The notes: generated from the sequence alone by a model not told the origin. DNA of 64,000 nt from Kitasatospora kifunensis (GCF_014203855.1 NZ_JACHJV010000001.1:186001-250000); one strand, 5' to 3'. Shown: positions 51,694-60,654, numbered from the stretch's first letter. Numbers and translations: made by a program.

Positions 51694-52035
51694 GTGGTGA
51701 ACCGACACGCCACCCGCTCCGCACCCCCGGACCCACGCGACACGTGGCGACTGGAGCCGCTCCCACCCCGGACCCGCCCCAGCGCCACCCCGGCACCAGC
51801 CGCACCCGCGCAGCCGGATGCCCCGCCGCCGGACACCACGATGCTGGACACCCTGTGCACCGATATCGCCGCAGCCTGCTGGGGCGAGCTGGCCACCGCG
51901 CTCGCCGACGCCCGAGTGCCCCTGGCGGTGGGCGATGTGACCTGCCTGCGCCGCCTGGCCAAGCTGGATCCGGATCTCGTCGCCACGATCGTCCGCTGGA
52001 TCCGCACCGCCCGGCCGACCTCCCAGGAGAAGTAG
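51694..52035 (+). CDS. Hypothetical protein
   Basis: The 113-residue protein has a Pro/Ala-rich first half and a folded-looking second half (LDTLCTDIAAACWGELATAL, then DVTCLRRLAKLDPDLVATIV). No function is recognised. It starts at GTG 51694 and lies just upstream of an iron box. Confidence 0.55.
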   Translation: MVNRHATRSAPPDPRDTWRLEPLPPRTRPSATPAPAAPAQPDAPPPDTTMLDTLCTDIAAACWGELATALADARVPLAVGDVTCLRRLAKLDPDLVATIVRWIRTARPTSQEK

Positions 52036-52051
52036 GACCTCACGGCATAAC

Positions 52052-52070
52052 TTAGGCTAGCCTTGCCTAA
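52052..52070 (+). promoter_or_regulatory. Iron box (DmdR1/IdeR-type operator)
   Basis: TTAGGCTAGCCTTGCCTAA fits the 19-base DtxR-family consensus TTAGGTTAGGCTAACCTAA well. It lies 21 bases before the start of the DUF2470 gene, implying repression by iron-loaded DmdR1. Confidence 0.9.
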
Positions 52071-52091
52071 CCAATCCGAGAGGGGTAGCCG

Positions 52092-52967
52092 ATGCAGCCT
52101 TCCGAGAAGCAGGCACCGACCGCCGGGCGGCCTTGCGCCGCGACCTGCACCTGCGCGCAGCCGACCGCGACCACGGGCCCCACGCCGGCCGAACGCGCCC
52201 GCACGCTGGTCGAGTCCGCCTCCTCCGCCGTGCTCGAGGTGCCGGGGCTGGACCTCACCGCGCGGCCGACGCCCTGGTCTCCGCTGGTGCGCACGGTGCT
52301 CCCAGACGGCAGCCTGCTGATGCTGCTGCCCCGCTCCTCACCGGTGGTCCGCTGCGTCGAACTCGCCCACGCCCAGTCGCAGGAGCTGCGCGCCGTGGTG
52401 GAGGCCACCGACGTGGCGCCGATCGCCGTCCGTCACCGCATCCGTGGCCGCGCCTGGGCCGGCGGCTGGCTCACCCCGGTGCCGCAGGCCGACCAGGACC
52501 GCTACCGGCGGCTGCTGGCCTCGCGGGCGCCCGACACGGATGAGCCGCCGTCAGGCCGACTGGTGCTCCTCGAAGTGGCGGACCTGCTCACCAACGACCT
52601 CTGGGGCACCGCACACGTGGCGGTGGACGCCTTCGCCCGCGCCACACCCGACCCGATCGCCCCGCACGAGTTGACCCTCCTTCAGCACCTGGTCGCCGCC
52701 CACCCCGACCAGCTGGAGCGGCTGACCCGACCGTTCGCCCGGCGTCTCGCGGAGCTGCACGAGGACGATGCCGGGGCGGGCCAGGCGGCCGCCGGCGCTA
52801 CTGTGGTGCCGCTGGCCCTCGACCGCTTCGGCCTGCGCGTGCGCTTCACGGTCGGGCGGCGGATCGCCGATGCCCGCTTCGACTTCGCGCAACCACTCCA
52901 GGGGCCTGAACAGTTGCGGCCGGCCATGCACCGGCTGTTCCACCACGCCGCCCTCGACGCGGGCTGA
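52092..52967 (+). CDS. DUF2470-domain protein, iron-regulated (possible haem handling)
   Basis: The protein has 291 residues with a Cys pair near the start (CAATCTC), a split-barrel-like N-terminal part and a C-terminal DUF2470-type domain (PHELTLLQHLVAAHPDQLE, DRFGLRVRFTVGRR). DUF2470 occurs in haem-binding or haem-degrading HugZ-like proteins. With the iron box directly upstream, a role in haem or iron use is likely. GAGAGGGG precedes ATG 52092. Confidence 0.85.
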   Translation: MQPSEKQAPTAGRPCAATCTCAQPTATTGPTPAERARTLVESASSAVLEVPGLDLTARPTPWSPLVRTVLPDGSLLMLLPRSSPVVRCVELAHAQSQELRAVVEATDVAPIAVRHRIRGRAWAGGWLTPVPQADQDRYRRLLASRAPDTDEPPSGRLVLLEVADLLTNDLWGTAHVAVDAFARATPDPIAPHELTLLQHLVAAHPDQLERLTRPFARRLAELHEDDAGAGQAAAGATVVPLALDRFGLRVRFTVGRRIADARFDFAQPLQGPEQLRPAMHRLFHHAALDAG

Positions 52968-53003
52968 GCCGGCGCGGCCAAGTCAGCGCCGGCCGGACAG
53001 GGC

Positions 53004-53624
53004 CTAGCCCAGCAGCTGCCGACCCCGCTCGAAGAAGTCCAACACGCCCTCCGCGCCGCCGAGTTCCCGCAGCGTGGCTGCCGCGCCGAAGGGCGCGTTC
53101 CAGAACGGCCCCTGCTGCGGGGCGGGCGGGCCGACGTAGGCGTACGGCTCGGCCTGGAAGCCGTCGCCCGGCGAGACGCCGTAGTTGACCTCCGCGATGG
53201 TCACGCTGACGTCGAAGTGCTCGGGCCAGATGACCGGCTCGGCCTCGGGAGCCAGCCGGCGCAGGGCGGCGTCGCCGACGGCGAAGGCCTGCACGATCAA
53301 CTGGGCGGCCTGCGGATCGGCTTCGATCGCGTCGTAGGGGGTGAAGCCGGAGCCGTCCTGGTACAGCCCGGCGGGAGCACCGGCCGTGACCCCGATCGCG
53401 GCCGCGAGCGCGGCGCAGGTGGTCCACTCCAGGTAGAGGCGCTCTCCGGCGGCCACCAGCTCCGCACCGACGACCTGCGCGTGCGGCTCTGCGGTGGTGG
53501 CGAAGCCGCCGAGGGCGGCGCGCAGCCTGATCGTGCCGCTGGTGCGGTACTGCGGCCCGGCCAGGACCAGCTCCGCGACGGCGTGCAGGGCGCGGCGGGT
53601 ACGTACGAGCGTTTCGATGTCCAT
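53004..53624 (-). CDS. Hypothetical protein
   Basis: The 206-residue soluble protein starts MDIETLVRTRRALHAVAEL, with FTPYDAIEADPQAAQLIVQA and FDFFERG-like acidic ends. No family is recognised. ATG 53624 was chosen as the first Met followed by folded-looking sequence; the longer frame upstream is Pro/Arg-rich and unlikely to be translated. Confidence 0.65.
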   Translation of the reverse strand: MDIETLVRTRRALHAVAELVLAGPQYRTSGTIRLRAALGGFATTAEPHAQVVGAELVAAGERLYLEWTTCAALAAAIGVTAGAPAGLYQDGSGFTPYDAIEADPQAAQLIVQAFAVGDAALRRLAPEAEPVIWPEHFDVSVTIAEVNYGVSPGDGFQAEPYAYVGPPAPQQGPFWNAPFGAAATLRELGGAEGVLDFFERGRQLLG

Positions 53625-53889
53625 ATCGGCATGTTCCCGCACTTCACGGCCGGTGTCCCGCACCGGGGTCCGAGGCGACGGAGCGGGTCCGGCGGCCAGG
53701 GTCCCCGACCGGGGCCCGGCGACCTGGGTCCGGCGGGCGGCTGTTGCCTGACGCGGCACCGGGTCGCCGGGCGCCCGTGGCCGCGCGCTGTCGTCAATCG
53801 CGCGGTTGACTGCCGCCTACCGCGCGGGTTGCAGGGCGTCGGCGGTCATCAACTCTGCGTTGGACGACCGCGCGCCCGGCCCGCAGTAG

Positions 53890-54381
53890 CGTCGCCATCC
53901 TGGGCAGCGACAGCTCGCACCGCGGTACCAGCGAGCAGTTCGCAACCGCCTTCGCGGTGCTGGCCAGGACCCTGAACCTGCCCACCCGGGTGGTCGTCGG
54001 CTTCAAGCCCGGGCTGCCCGCCGACGGTGTTCACGGCGAGCGGCCGACCTGGACGCCCGGATCTTCGGCGCCTGGCACCACGCCATCGACGTGATCCACC
54101 AACTCGCCAACCCACCAACGTGTTTCGACTCGCTGACCGCCCGCGAACTGTCCGCACTCGGCGTGGCCGCACTCGGCGACGCGGCGCAACCCCACTTCGG
54201 CGCGCTGGCCAAACTGGTCGAGGAGGTGCGGTTCGCCGGCCGGACACCGACGGCGGCGATCGCCGAGCAGGCGTGGCAGTACAGCGACGCGGTGCGCCGC
54301 CTCACCGCGCGGGCGATCCCTCGATGGCGCCGACTGCTCGCACGGTTGCGTCCGGTGCTCCTGCTACCGTCCCGACACTGA
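53890..54381 (+). pseudogene. Broken transglutaminase-like (TgpA-type) gene, C-terminal remnant
   Basis: Near 53920-53998 the sequence translates to GTSEQFATAFAVLARTLNLP and then TRVVVGFKPG, a hallmark of transglutaminase-like domains. The frame then stops, and from about 54050 another frame gives a helical tail (ARIFGAWHHAIDVIHQLANP to ARLRPVLLLPS) like the C-termini of such proteins. The catalytic His/Asp part and the membrane region are missing. I read an internal deletion plus frameshift. Confidence 0.7.
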
Positions 54382-54425
54382 GGAGGGTGTCACACCAGGC
54401 GGGTGGCAGGCAGCCGGCCAGCCCG

Positions 54426-54917
54426 CTAACCAGCCCCGTGCGCACGGGCGTTGACCGAGACCGGCGGTGGGAATCGGGTGTCGAAGTCGCAGACGGTGAC
54501 GTGCGTCGGAATGATCGAGATCACCGCCATCTCGTCCGTGCTCTCGCGCTTGACGCGCTCCCACTCCGCCATCTTCTCCTCACCCACCATCCGGCGGGAC
54601 GCCTCGATGTGCTCCTCGGGAACACCCGGCTTGACCTCGATCGAGGCCTTTCCGCGCACCATCATGATCAGCGGCGTGAAGTCGGTGGTGTCGACGGTGA
54701 AGGACACCTCGGGATGCGCCGCGATGGCCTTGACCTTGTAGGCCGTGGGCGGGGTGGCGAAGACGAAGGCCTTGCCGTTCCACAGGTACGAGACCGGCAA
54801 CGTGCGTGGATGGCCGTCCAGCCCGACGTATCCAAGCCGCATCGGGATCGGCGCCGCCAGCAGGGTCTGAATCACCGGATCGGTGTTCACCAAATGCACG
54901 ATCTTCAGATAATCCAT
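54426..54917 (-). CDS. Pyridoxamine 5'-phosphate oxidase-family (split-barrel) protein
   Basis: The protein has 163 residues with the flavin-type barrel PIPMRLGYVGLDGHPRTLPV, SYLWNGKAFVFATP and TVDTTDFTPLIMMVRGKASI. Function is unknown; the family includes F420- and FMN-dependent enzymes. ATG 54917 has AAGGGA upstream. Confidence 0.85.
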   Translation of the reverse strand: MDYLKIVHLVNTDPVIQTLLAAPIPMRLGYVGLDGHPRTLPVSYLWNGKAFVFATPPTAYKVKAIAAHPEVSFTVDTTDFTPLIMMVRGKASIEVKPGVPEEHIEASRRMVGEEKMAEWERVKRESTDEMAVISIIPTHVTVCDFDTRFPPPVSVNARAHGAG

Positions 54918-55148
54918 GGGGGTTCCCTTTCGGTCCACTCGGAGCGGCGTCGACGAACGCCGGGCCCGCTCCAGCACGGTGCTCACACTCCAGCACAGCG
55001 ATGAGCTCCCGCGTCGTCAGTTACTGAAACACACTCACATGAGCTAATGTCGCAACTCGTTGGACACGCCGCATCTCTGATCGTGCTTTCCGGCCACCGC
55101 GCGGCGAGGAGGCCCCCGCGGAGCTGGGCACTCAGCGGCCGAAACCGA

Positions 55149-56195
55149 TCAGAGCTGCGCCACCCGGTCGAAGTGTGTCGTGGTGTAACGGAGGTTGACG
55201 GGCAGTTCGTCACCGATGGCCGGGCGTCCGTCCAGCTCGCCCTGCCCGGCCTGCGGCAGAAAGACGAGACTGACCTGCATGTGCGGCGGTTCGGCGAACC
55301 AGAGTTGGCGGTCCTGCCAACGATAGGGCGACATCGTACGGTTGACCGAGGCCAGGCCCGCTCGGATGATCCCCCTGACCCGGGGCCGCAGCCCGTGGAC
55401 GTACTTCGGCGCCTCCAGACCCACGCCGTGCACCGTGCCGCCGGCGACCACCAACAGGTGGCCGGCGGCGGCGGCCTTGTGCTGGCGGTAGCCGTACCGG
55501 CCGCCCTTGGCAACGGGGTTGACGTCCAGCACGGTGGCGCGGGCCGCCATGGCACCCGCATCGCCCAGCCAGAGCCGGGTGCCGATCCGCGAGCGGAACC
55601 AGGTGTCCGGGTGTCGCTCTGCCAGTCTGGCGAGTTCGTCCGCGCTCAGGTGGCTGAGGTAGAAGGTGTGGGTGGGCAGCCCGGCGGCGGCGATCGCCTG
55701 CACCCAGCCGGAGACCTCGTCGACCGGATCGGAGCCGTCACGCCGGTCCAGCGGGAGGTGCAGGGCGAAGCCCTCCAGCCACACCGACCCGGCCACGGCG
55801 GCGAGTTGGGCCAGGTCGTCCTTGGCGATGCCGTGACGGCTCATGCTGGTCATGCACTCCACCACCACCTGCGTCCCGGCCAGTGCCTGCAACGCCTCGA
55901 TGCTCGTGGCCGTGCGCACCACCTGCCGCAGCAGTGCCGCCGGCTCCTCCCCCACCCGGTACGGGGTCAGCACCAGGATCTCACCGTCGAACCAGCAGAT
56001 CGCCTCGGCCGCCTCGGCCACCGTGCCCACGGCCAGCATCGGCGTGCCCAACCGGGCGGCCTCCTCGGCGAGTCGGCGGGTGCCCAAGCCGTAGCCGTTT
56101 CCCTTGACCACCGGGATCAACCCGGGGAACTCGGCCTGCACCGCGCGTTGGTGGGCGCGCCAGCGGTCAGTGTCCAGGTAGAGCGAAAGGGCCAT
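55149..56195 (-). CDS. Alanine-racemase-like PLP protein (fold type III)
   Basis: The protein has 348 residues. The N-terminal barrel holds the PLP-Lys motif PVVKGNGYGLG, equivalent to the alanine racemase pattern. The C-terminal part keeps a Tyr in GGRYGYRQHKA that could be the second catalytic base. Substrate-side segments differ from standard alanine racemases (Arg and hinge regions not evident), so it may act on another amino acid. It lies 49 bases after the FemX-like gene and with it and the 43-residue peptide forms one minus-strand unit. It could supply a D-amino acid or be a housekeeping partner of FemX. Confidence 0.85.
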   Translation of the reverse strand: MALSLYLDTDRWRAHQRAVQAEFPGLIPVVKGNGYGLGTRRLAEEAARLGTPMLAVGTVAEAAEAICWFDGEILVLTPYRVGEEPAALLRQVVRTATSIEALQALAGTQVVVECMTSMSRHGIAKDDLAQLAAVAGSVWLEGFALHLPLDRRDGSDPVDEVSGWVQAIAAAGLPTHTFYLSHLSADELARLAERHPDTWFRSRIGTRLWLGDAGAMAARATVLDVNPVAKGGRYGYRQHKAAAAGHLLVVAGGTVHGVGLEAPKYVHGLRPRVRGIIRAGLASVNRTMSPYRWQDRQLWFAEPPHMQVSLVFLPQAGQGELDGRPAIGDELPVNLRYTTTHFDRVAQL

Positions 56196-56244
56196 CGGGT
56201 TCTCCCCGGGTGAATCGTAGGTACGGGTCTGGTGCGTGCCGGGG

Positions 56245-57366
56245 TCAGCGGCGCGTCAGATAGAGGTCGAGTGCCTTGTGCAGCAGCTTGTTGAGGGGGA
56301 AGTCCCACTCGCCGAGGTACTCGGCGGCCTGGCCGCCGGTGCCGACCTTGAACTGGATCAGGCCGAAGAGGTGCTCACCCGGCACCAGGGTGTCGCTGAT
56401 GCCACGCAGGTCGTAGACGCTCGCGCCGAGCGCGTGGGCGTCGCGGATCATCCGCCACTGAATGGCGTTGGACGGCTTGACCTCGCGCTTGTGGTCGGCC
56501 GAGGCGCCGTAGGAGTACCAGACGTGTTCGCCCACCGTCAGCATGGTGGTCGCCGCCAACGGCTCACCGTCGTGGTAGGCGAGGTAGAGCCGCATCCGGT
56601 TCGGATCCTCGGCGGTCAGCGCCGTCCACATCCGCTGGAAGTAGGCGAGCGGGCGCGGGGTGAAGTGGTCGCGTGCCGCCGTGACGACGTACAGCCGGTG
56701 GAAGAGCGCCAGGTCCTCGTAACCACCTTGGACCACCTGGACGTTGCTCTTATCGGCCTTCTTGATGTTGCGCCGCCACAGCTGGTTGAGCCCGCGGTGG
56801 ACGTCATCGAGCGAGCGGCCGGCCAACGGCACCTGGAAGACATAGCGCGGCTGCACGTCGCCGAATCCGGCCCCGCCGTCCTCGCTCTGCAGCCACCCGG
56901 CCCGGCGCAGCCCGTCGGCGAGTTCGAAACTGCGCGGCTCCTGCCAGTCGGCCTCCACCTCCCGCAGCCGTTCGGCCGCACCCCCGGCGATCGCCTCCTT
57001 GATCGTCGACGCCTCCCAGCGCCGGATCACCACCGGCGGGCCCATCTTCACCGAGAACGCGCCCTGCGCCTTGAGGTGTCCGAGCATCGGGCGCAGCCAG
57101 CGCCGCTCCAGCTCCGGATCGAACCAGTCGATCACCGGACCCTCCGGCAGGTAGGCCAAGTACCGCTTGAGCTTCGGGAGTTGACGGTAGAGAACCAGAG
57201 CGGCCCCGACCACCTTCCCGGAGTCGTCGATCCAGCCGATCGACTCGCTGCGCCACTCCGATTTCAACTCGCCCCAGGACGGCACCTGCATGTGACTGGC
57301 GGCCGACCGGCTCCTGATGAAGGACAGGTGTTCCGCACGGCTGATCGTCCGCAGCTTCAGGTTCAT
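56245..57366 (-). CDS. femX: FemX-like aminoacyl-tRNA-dependent peptide ligase
   Basis: The protein has 373 residues. It begins MNLKLRTISRAEHLSFIRSR and has two GNAT-like halves with a coiled arm, the FemABX layout, with PEGPVIDW and GEHVWYSYGASADHKREVKP. Such enzymes transfer an amino acid from tRNA to the peptidoglycan precursor. I recall that Streptomyces carry a FemX with this N-terminus for the first glycine of the interpeptide bridge, so a cell-wall role is likely. ATG 57366 has AAGGAG 12 bases upstream. The frame stays open to an ATG at 57423 that overlaps the stop of the small peptide gene as TGATG, so a longer coupled form is possible. Confidence 0.9.
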   Translation of the reverse strand: MNLKLRTISRAEHLSFIRSRSAASHMQVPSWGELKSEWRSESIGWIDDSGKVVGAALVLYRQLPKLKRYLAYLPEGPVIDWFDPELERRWLRPMLGHLKAQGAFSVKMGPPVVIRRWEASTIKEAIAGGAAERLREVEADWQEPRSFELADGLRRAGWLQSEDGGAGFGDVQPRYVFQVPLAGRSLDDVHRGLNQLWRRNIKKADKSNVQVVQGGYEDLALFHRLYVVTAARDHFTPRPLAYFQRMWTALTAEDPNRMRLYLAYHDGEPLAATTMLTVGEHVWYSYGASADHKREVKPSNAIQWRMIRDAHALGASVYDLRGISDTLVPGEHLFGLIQFKVGTGGQAAEYLGEWDFPLNKLLHKALDLYLTRR

Positions 57367-57422
57367 TCTCGGGGTCACTCCTTGCCGGAAGCTCACGTTG
57401 CCATCGACCGCGCCGACCGTCA

Positions 57423-57554
57423 TCACCAGGTGCTCCACGGCAGGTTCCAGCCACTCAGACCGTTGTCCGGCGCCACCTGTCCGCCCTTGGAGTTGATCAT
57501 CCTGACCACGTCACCGACCAGTGAGTCGGCCGACCTCACCCGTATTGCCTTCAT
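57423..57554 (-). CDS. 43-residue peptide with Trp-rich C-terminus (candidate precursor peptide)
   Basis: The translation starts MKAIRVRSADSLVGDVVRMI, continues NSKGGQVAPDNG and ends LSGWNLPWSTW. ATG 57554 has AAGGGG seven bases upstream, a good ribosome binding site. It has a basic/hydrophobic leader-like front and a short tail with three Trp, no Cys, and no signal peptide. The stop overlaps an ATG in frame with the FemX-like gene. The layout (charged leader, distinct aromatic tail, modifying enzymes next door) resembles RiPP precursors, but I do not recognise the sequence. It could instead be a small protein tied to cell-wall genes. Confidence 0.6.
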   Translation of the reverse strand: MKAIRVRSADSLVGDVVRMINSKGGQVAPDNGLSGWNLPWSTW

Positions 57555-58144
57555 GCACTTGCCCCTTGGTCCGTTCTTGCCTTCTCCCCCCTCCAGACGA
57601 TGTGGGCACCCGATTAGGTCGCACTCGATGTTTGTGAACTTCCATCAAACGCCTCGCAACGCCCGAGGGACGCGAAGCCGGCGGCCGCCCCCTGCCGCCG
57701 GGGCGTCCGGACGGCTGCGACGCGCGCTCCTCCACCTGGTCGGCGGAGCCGGACGCCCGGACCTCGCGAGCGCGCGGGCGCGGGTGCGGGCGGGACCGGG
57801 CGCAACTGCCGGGTCAGGAATGCCCCGGCGAATCCCGGCACTGTCGGCGTGAATGAGTGCCAAATGCGACCCTCTCGATGCCGCGAGGACGAGCCTTCGC
57901 CCTTTCGGGCATAAAGCGGCACTCCGCGCTCCCTGCCGTGCCGCCAGGCGCATCCGGGCAGCCACTTCCGTGGGATAAATGCGGACCAATCGCCCCAACT
58001 TCGCCGCAAAACACGGATCGCTGACGAATCGAGTTAGCCAGGTCACTCTTGAAGGCCGCCTGGATCTCTGCCTACGATGATCTGGCTCGGAAGGTTCGCT
58101 TTCCAAGTGTTTCTGATTTGTTTCGGCAAACGAGAGGAAACAGC
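57555..58144. other. Divergent intergenic region, promoters expected
   Basis: The 590 bases separate the peptide gene (minus) and the TauD-family gene (plus). No frame with a ribosome binding site or recognisable protein was found. Part near 57600-57650 is less GC-rich and could hold the peptide promoter; the right end has GAGAGGAAA before 58145. Confidence 0.5.
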
Positions 58145-59116
58145 ATGAGCGGGCAGTTATCACGGAGGATTCTGGCGGACGGGATCGAGGAGATCGAGAT
58201 CGACCCGGAGTGGGCCGGTGATCTCCCGGTGCTGCGCGAGGTGCTGACCGAGCACTTCGGCTCTCCTATACAGGGGAGCAAGCTCACCCCGTCCGCGCAG
58301 CCCGATGTTCTCCGGGCGGAGCTGCTGGCGCGTTCCCGGCATCTGGCCGGGCTGGTCGAGGAACTGCAGGAGGCCATTGCGGCCCGGGCGAGCGTCATCG
58401 TCGTTCCGCAGATGCATCTGGCGCACCTCGACGTCGAGGACCGGGGTGTGCTGCTCTACTCCCTGACCGTGGGCATGGGGTACCCCACCGGCACCGATCC
58501 CCGTGAGCGGCAGGTCGTGTGGCCGGTGACCGCCCGCGCGAAGAACGGCAACTACTTCGCCACCTTCTCCGAGCTGGACACCGAGGCCACCTACCACACC
58601 GACGCGCAATACTACCCGGACCCCGAGCGGTACTTCCTGCTGTACGCGGTGCACGCCGCGCGCTGCGGCGGCGGAGAAAGCAGGATCCGGGCGAACCGTC
58701 ATGTCATGGAATTCATGAACAGCACCGGCGAAGGCCGCAGAGCGATCAGGGTGCTGCAGGCCCTCAACATCCCGTTCCGGATTCCGTCGGTGTACACCAA
58801 GAGCGGCACGGCCGAGGAGAAGAAGTACACCTTCGCCCCCGTCATCGGGGAGAACAACACCCTGCGCTGGCGCAAGGACACCGTCGAAAAGGGCCTGGCC
58901 GAGCTTCCCGAATACGACCACCCGGACCTGCGCGATTCCCTCAAGCTGCTCGAATCGGCGCTGAACGACGCTCCGCAGGAGGTTCGGCTGACCTTGGGCG
59001 ACGACAGTCTGGTGCTGGTCGACAATCATCGCGCGGTGCACGCTCGTACCGCATTCACCGACCACGAGCGCCATCTCCTGCGCATTCGGTTCCACGATCA
59101 CCAGTACGTCGGCTGA
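58145..59116 (+). CDS. TauD/TfdA-family Fe(II)/2-oxoglutarate-dependent oxygenase
   Basis: The protein has 323 residues. The iron ligands are visible: HxD in ATYHTDAQYYPDPE and the distal His in DNHRAVHARTAF, followed by the Arg of LLRIRFHDH that would bind 2-oxoglutarate. Family members hydroxylate, halogenate or desaturate small molecules and carrier-bound amino acids. GAGAGGAAA precedes the ATG. It is the first gene of a two-gene unit with the exporter (six-base gap) and diverges from the peptide-FemX-racemase unit. Confidence 0.92.
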   Translation: MSGQLSRRILADGIEEIEIDPEWAGDLPVLREVLTEHFGSPIQGSKLTPSAQPDVLRAELLARSRHLAGLVEELQEAIAARASVIVVPQMHLAHLDVEDRGVLLYSLTVGMGYPTGTDPRERQVVWPVTARAKNGNYFATFSELDTEATYHTDAQYYPDPERYFLLYAVHAARCGGGESRIRANRHVMEFMNSTGEGRRAIRVLQALNIPFRIPSVYTKSGTAEEKKYTFAPVIGENNTLRWRKDTVEKGLAELPEYDHPDLRDSLKLLESALNDAPQEVRLTLGDDSLVLVDNHRAVHARTAFTDHERHLLRIRFHDHQYVG

Positions 59117-59122
59117 TCTGCT

Positions 59123-60580
59123 GTGGCGGTAACCCTGCGCTGTCATCCGGTCAATCAAGAAATTCTGCCGTCCGCCCGGAAACGGCTCGTGCTCGCCATC
59201 GCCTGTATGAGCACCTTCCTGGTGAACCTGGACAACACCATCGTCAACGTGGCGTTGCCCGGCATCCGCACGCAGCTGCACCCGAGCGTGTCCGGTCTGC
59301 AGTGGATCGTCGACTCCTACCTGATGACTCTGGCCGCGCTGCTGATCCTCAGCGGATCCCTGGGGGACAGATTCGGCAGAAGGCGAGTCTTCGGCATCGG
59401 CCTGGTCACCTTCGCCTTCGGCTCGCTGCTGAGCAGCCTCGCGCCCTCCACCGGGTGGCTCGTAGGGTTCCGCATCGTCCAGGCGGTGGGAGCGTCCATG
59501 CTCAACCCCGTCGGGATGTCGATCATCAGCAACATCTTCGTCCAACCCCGGGCGAGGGCAAAGGCGTTCGGGGTCTGGGGCGCCGCGGTCGGTCTCGGGA
59601 TGGCATCCGGGCCGGTGCTCGGCGGTCTGCTCGTCCAGGCCTGGGGGTGGCGCTCGGTCTTCTGGACCAGCGTTCCGCTCGCCCTCGCAGTGGCCGTCTG
59701 CGCCCGGGTGTTCATGCCGGAGAGCCGGTCACCGGTCCACCGCAAGCCCGATCTCATCGGCCAGGCGCTGGTGTTCGTCCTGCTGGCCGGCGTCATCTTC
59801 ACCGTCATCGAGCTGCCACGGCTAGGTGCGGGGTCGGCCCGGATCCACGGTGGCCTGGCCGTGGTGGTGATCTCCGCGGTCGCTCTGGGAGTGGTCGAGC
59901 GCCGCCGCGAGGCCCCGCTCATCGACTTCCGGTTCTTTCGAAGCATCCCCTTCTCGGTCTCCATGCTCATCGCGGTGCTGACCTACGCGGCCATGGGGGG
60001 CTTCCTCTTCCTGAACACCATCTACCTGCAGGACGTTCGCGGCTACCCACCGCTGCGCGCCGGTCTCTACACCCTGCCGATGGCCCTCGGCACCGTGGCC
60101 GGAGCACAGTTGGCCGGCCTGCTGGTCAGGACCCGGGGGACCATGGTCGCGCTGGCGACCGCGGGCGCCAGCGTGGCGGTCGCCGCCGCGATCACCGGGA
60201 CCGTCATCGGAACTGATTCCTCGCTCCTGCTGCTGGCCGGGTACGTGCTCCTCGGCCTGGGCTTCGGCTGCGCCAACACCCCCGTCAACAACACCGCCAT
60301 GGCGGGAATGCCGCGCAGCCGTGCGGGGGTCGCCGGAGCACTCGCCTCCAGCAGCAGGCAGGTGGGCCAGTCGCTGGGGGTGGCCGTCTTCGGCGCGTTC
60401 GCCGGCCTCGGCGTCGGTGTCGGCGGCAACCGCAGCGCGGCGTTCGCAGCCGCGAGTCTGCCGGGCTGGTGCGTCATCACCGGGACCGGTCTGGCCATCA
60501 TCGCGCTGGGGATCGTGGCCTCCGGCCAGGGCGCCCGGCGGTCGGCCGAACGCGTCGCAGCCGACCTCGAGGAACAGTAG
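59123..60580 (+). CDS. MFS exporter, DHA2-type (14 helices expected)
   Basis: The protein has 485 residues with VNLDNTIVNVALPGI and GDRFGRRRVFGIG after helix 2, and many hydrophobic segments to the end, the DHA2 drug:H+ antiporter pattern. It probably exports a small molecule made by the neighbouring oxygenase, or provides self-resistance. The GTG start lies six bases past the oxygenase stop, so translation is likely coupled. A terminator follows. Confidence 0.92.
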   Translation: MAVTLRCHPVNQEILPSARKRLVLAIACMSTFLVNLDNTIVNVALPGIRTQLHPSVSGLQWIVDSYLMTLAALLILSGSLGDRFGRRRVFGIGLVTFAFGSLLSSLAPSTGWLVGFRIVQAVGASMLNPVGMSIISNIFVQPRARAKAFGVWGAAVGLGMASGPVLGGLLVQAWGWRSVFWTSVPLALAVAVCARVFMPESRSPVHRKPDLIGQALVFVLLAGVIFTVIELPRLGAGSARIHGGLAVVVISAVALGVVERRREAPLIDFRFFRSIPFSVSMLIAVLTYAAMGGFLFLNTIYLQDVRGYPPLRAGLYTLPMALGTVAGAQLAGLLVRTRGTMVALATAGASVAVAAAITGTVIGTDSSLLLLAGYVLLGLGFGCANTPVNNTAMAGMPRSRAGVAGALASSSRQVGQSLGVAVFGAFAGLGVGVGGNRSAAFAAASLPGWCVITGTGLAIIALGIVASGQGARRSAERVAADLEEQ

Positions 60581-60600
60581 GCAGCAGTGAGGACCAGCAA

Positions 60601-60643
60601 GGCCGCGAGGACCGGCGCCCTGGTGGTGCCGGTCCTCGCGGCC
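60601..60643. terminator. Bidirectional hairpin between exporter and TetR gene
   Basis: GGCCGCGAGGACCGGC (60601-60616) pairs perfectly with GCCGGTCCTCGCGGCC (60628-60643), between convergent genes. Confidence 0.85.
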
Positions 60644-60654
60644 CTGATGCCGCG

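Noticed and set aside
57614..58163. Additional minus-strand gene between the peptide gene and the TauD gene
   Set aside because: The frame is Arg/Pro-rich, has no ribosome binding site and overlaps the start of the oxygenase; no family resemblance.
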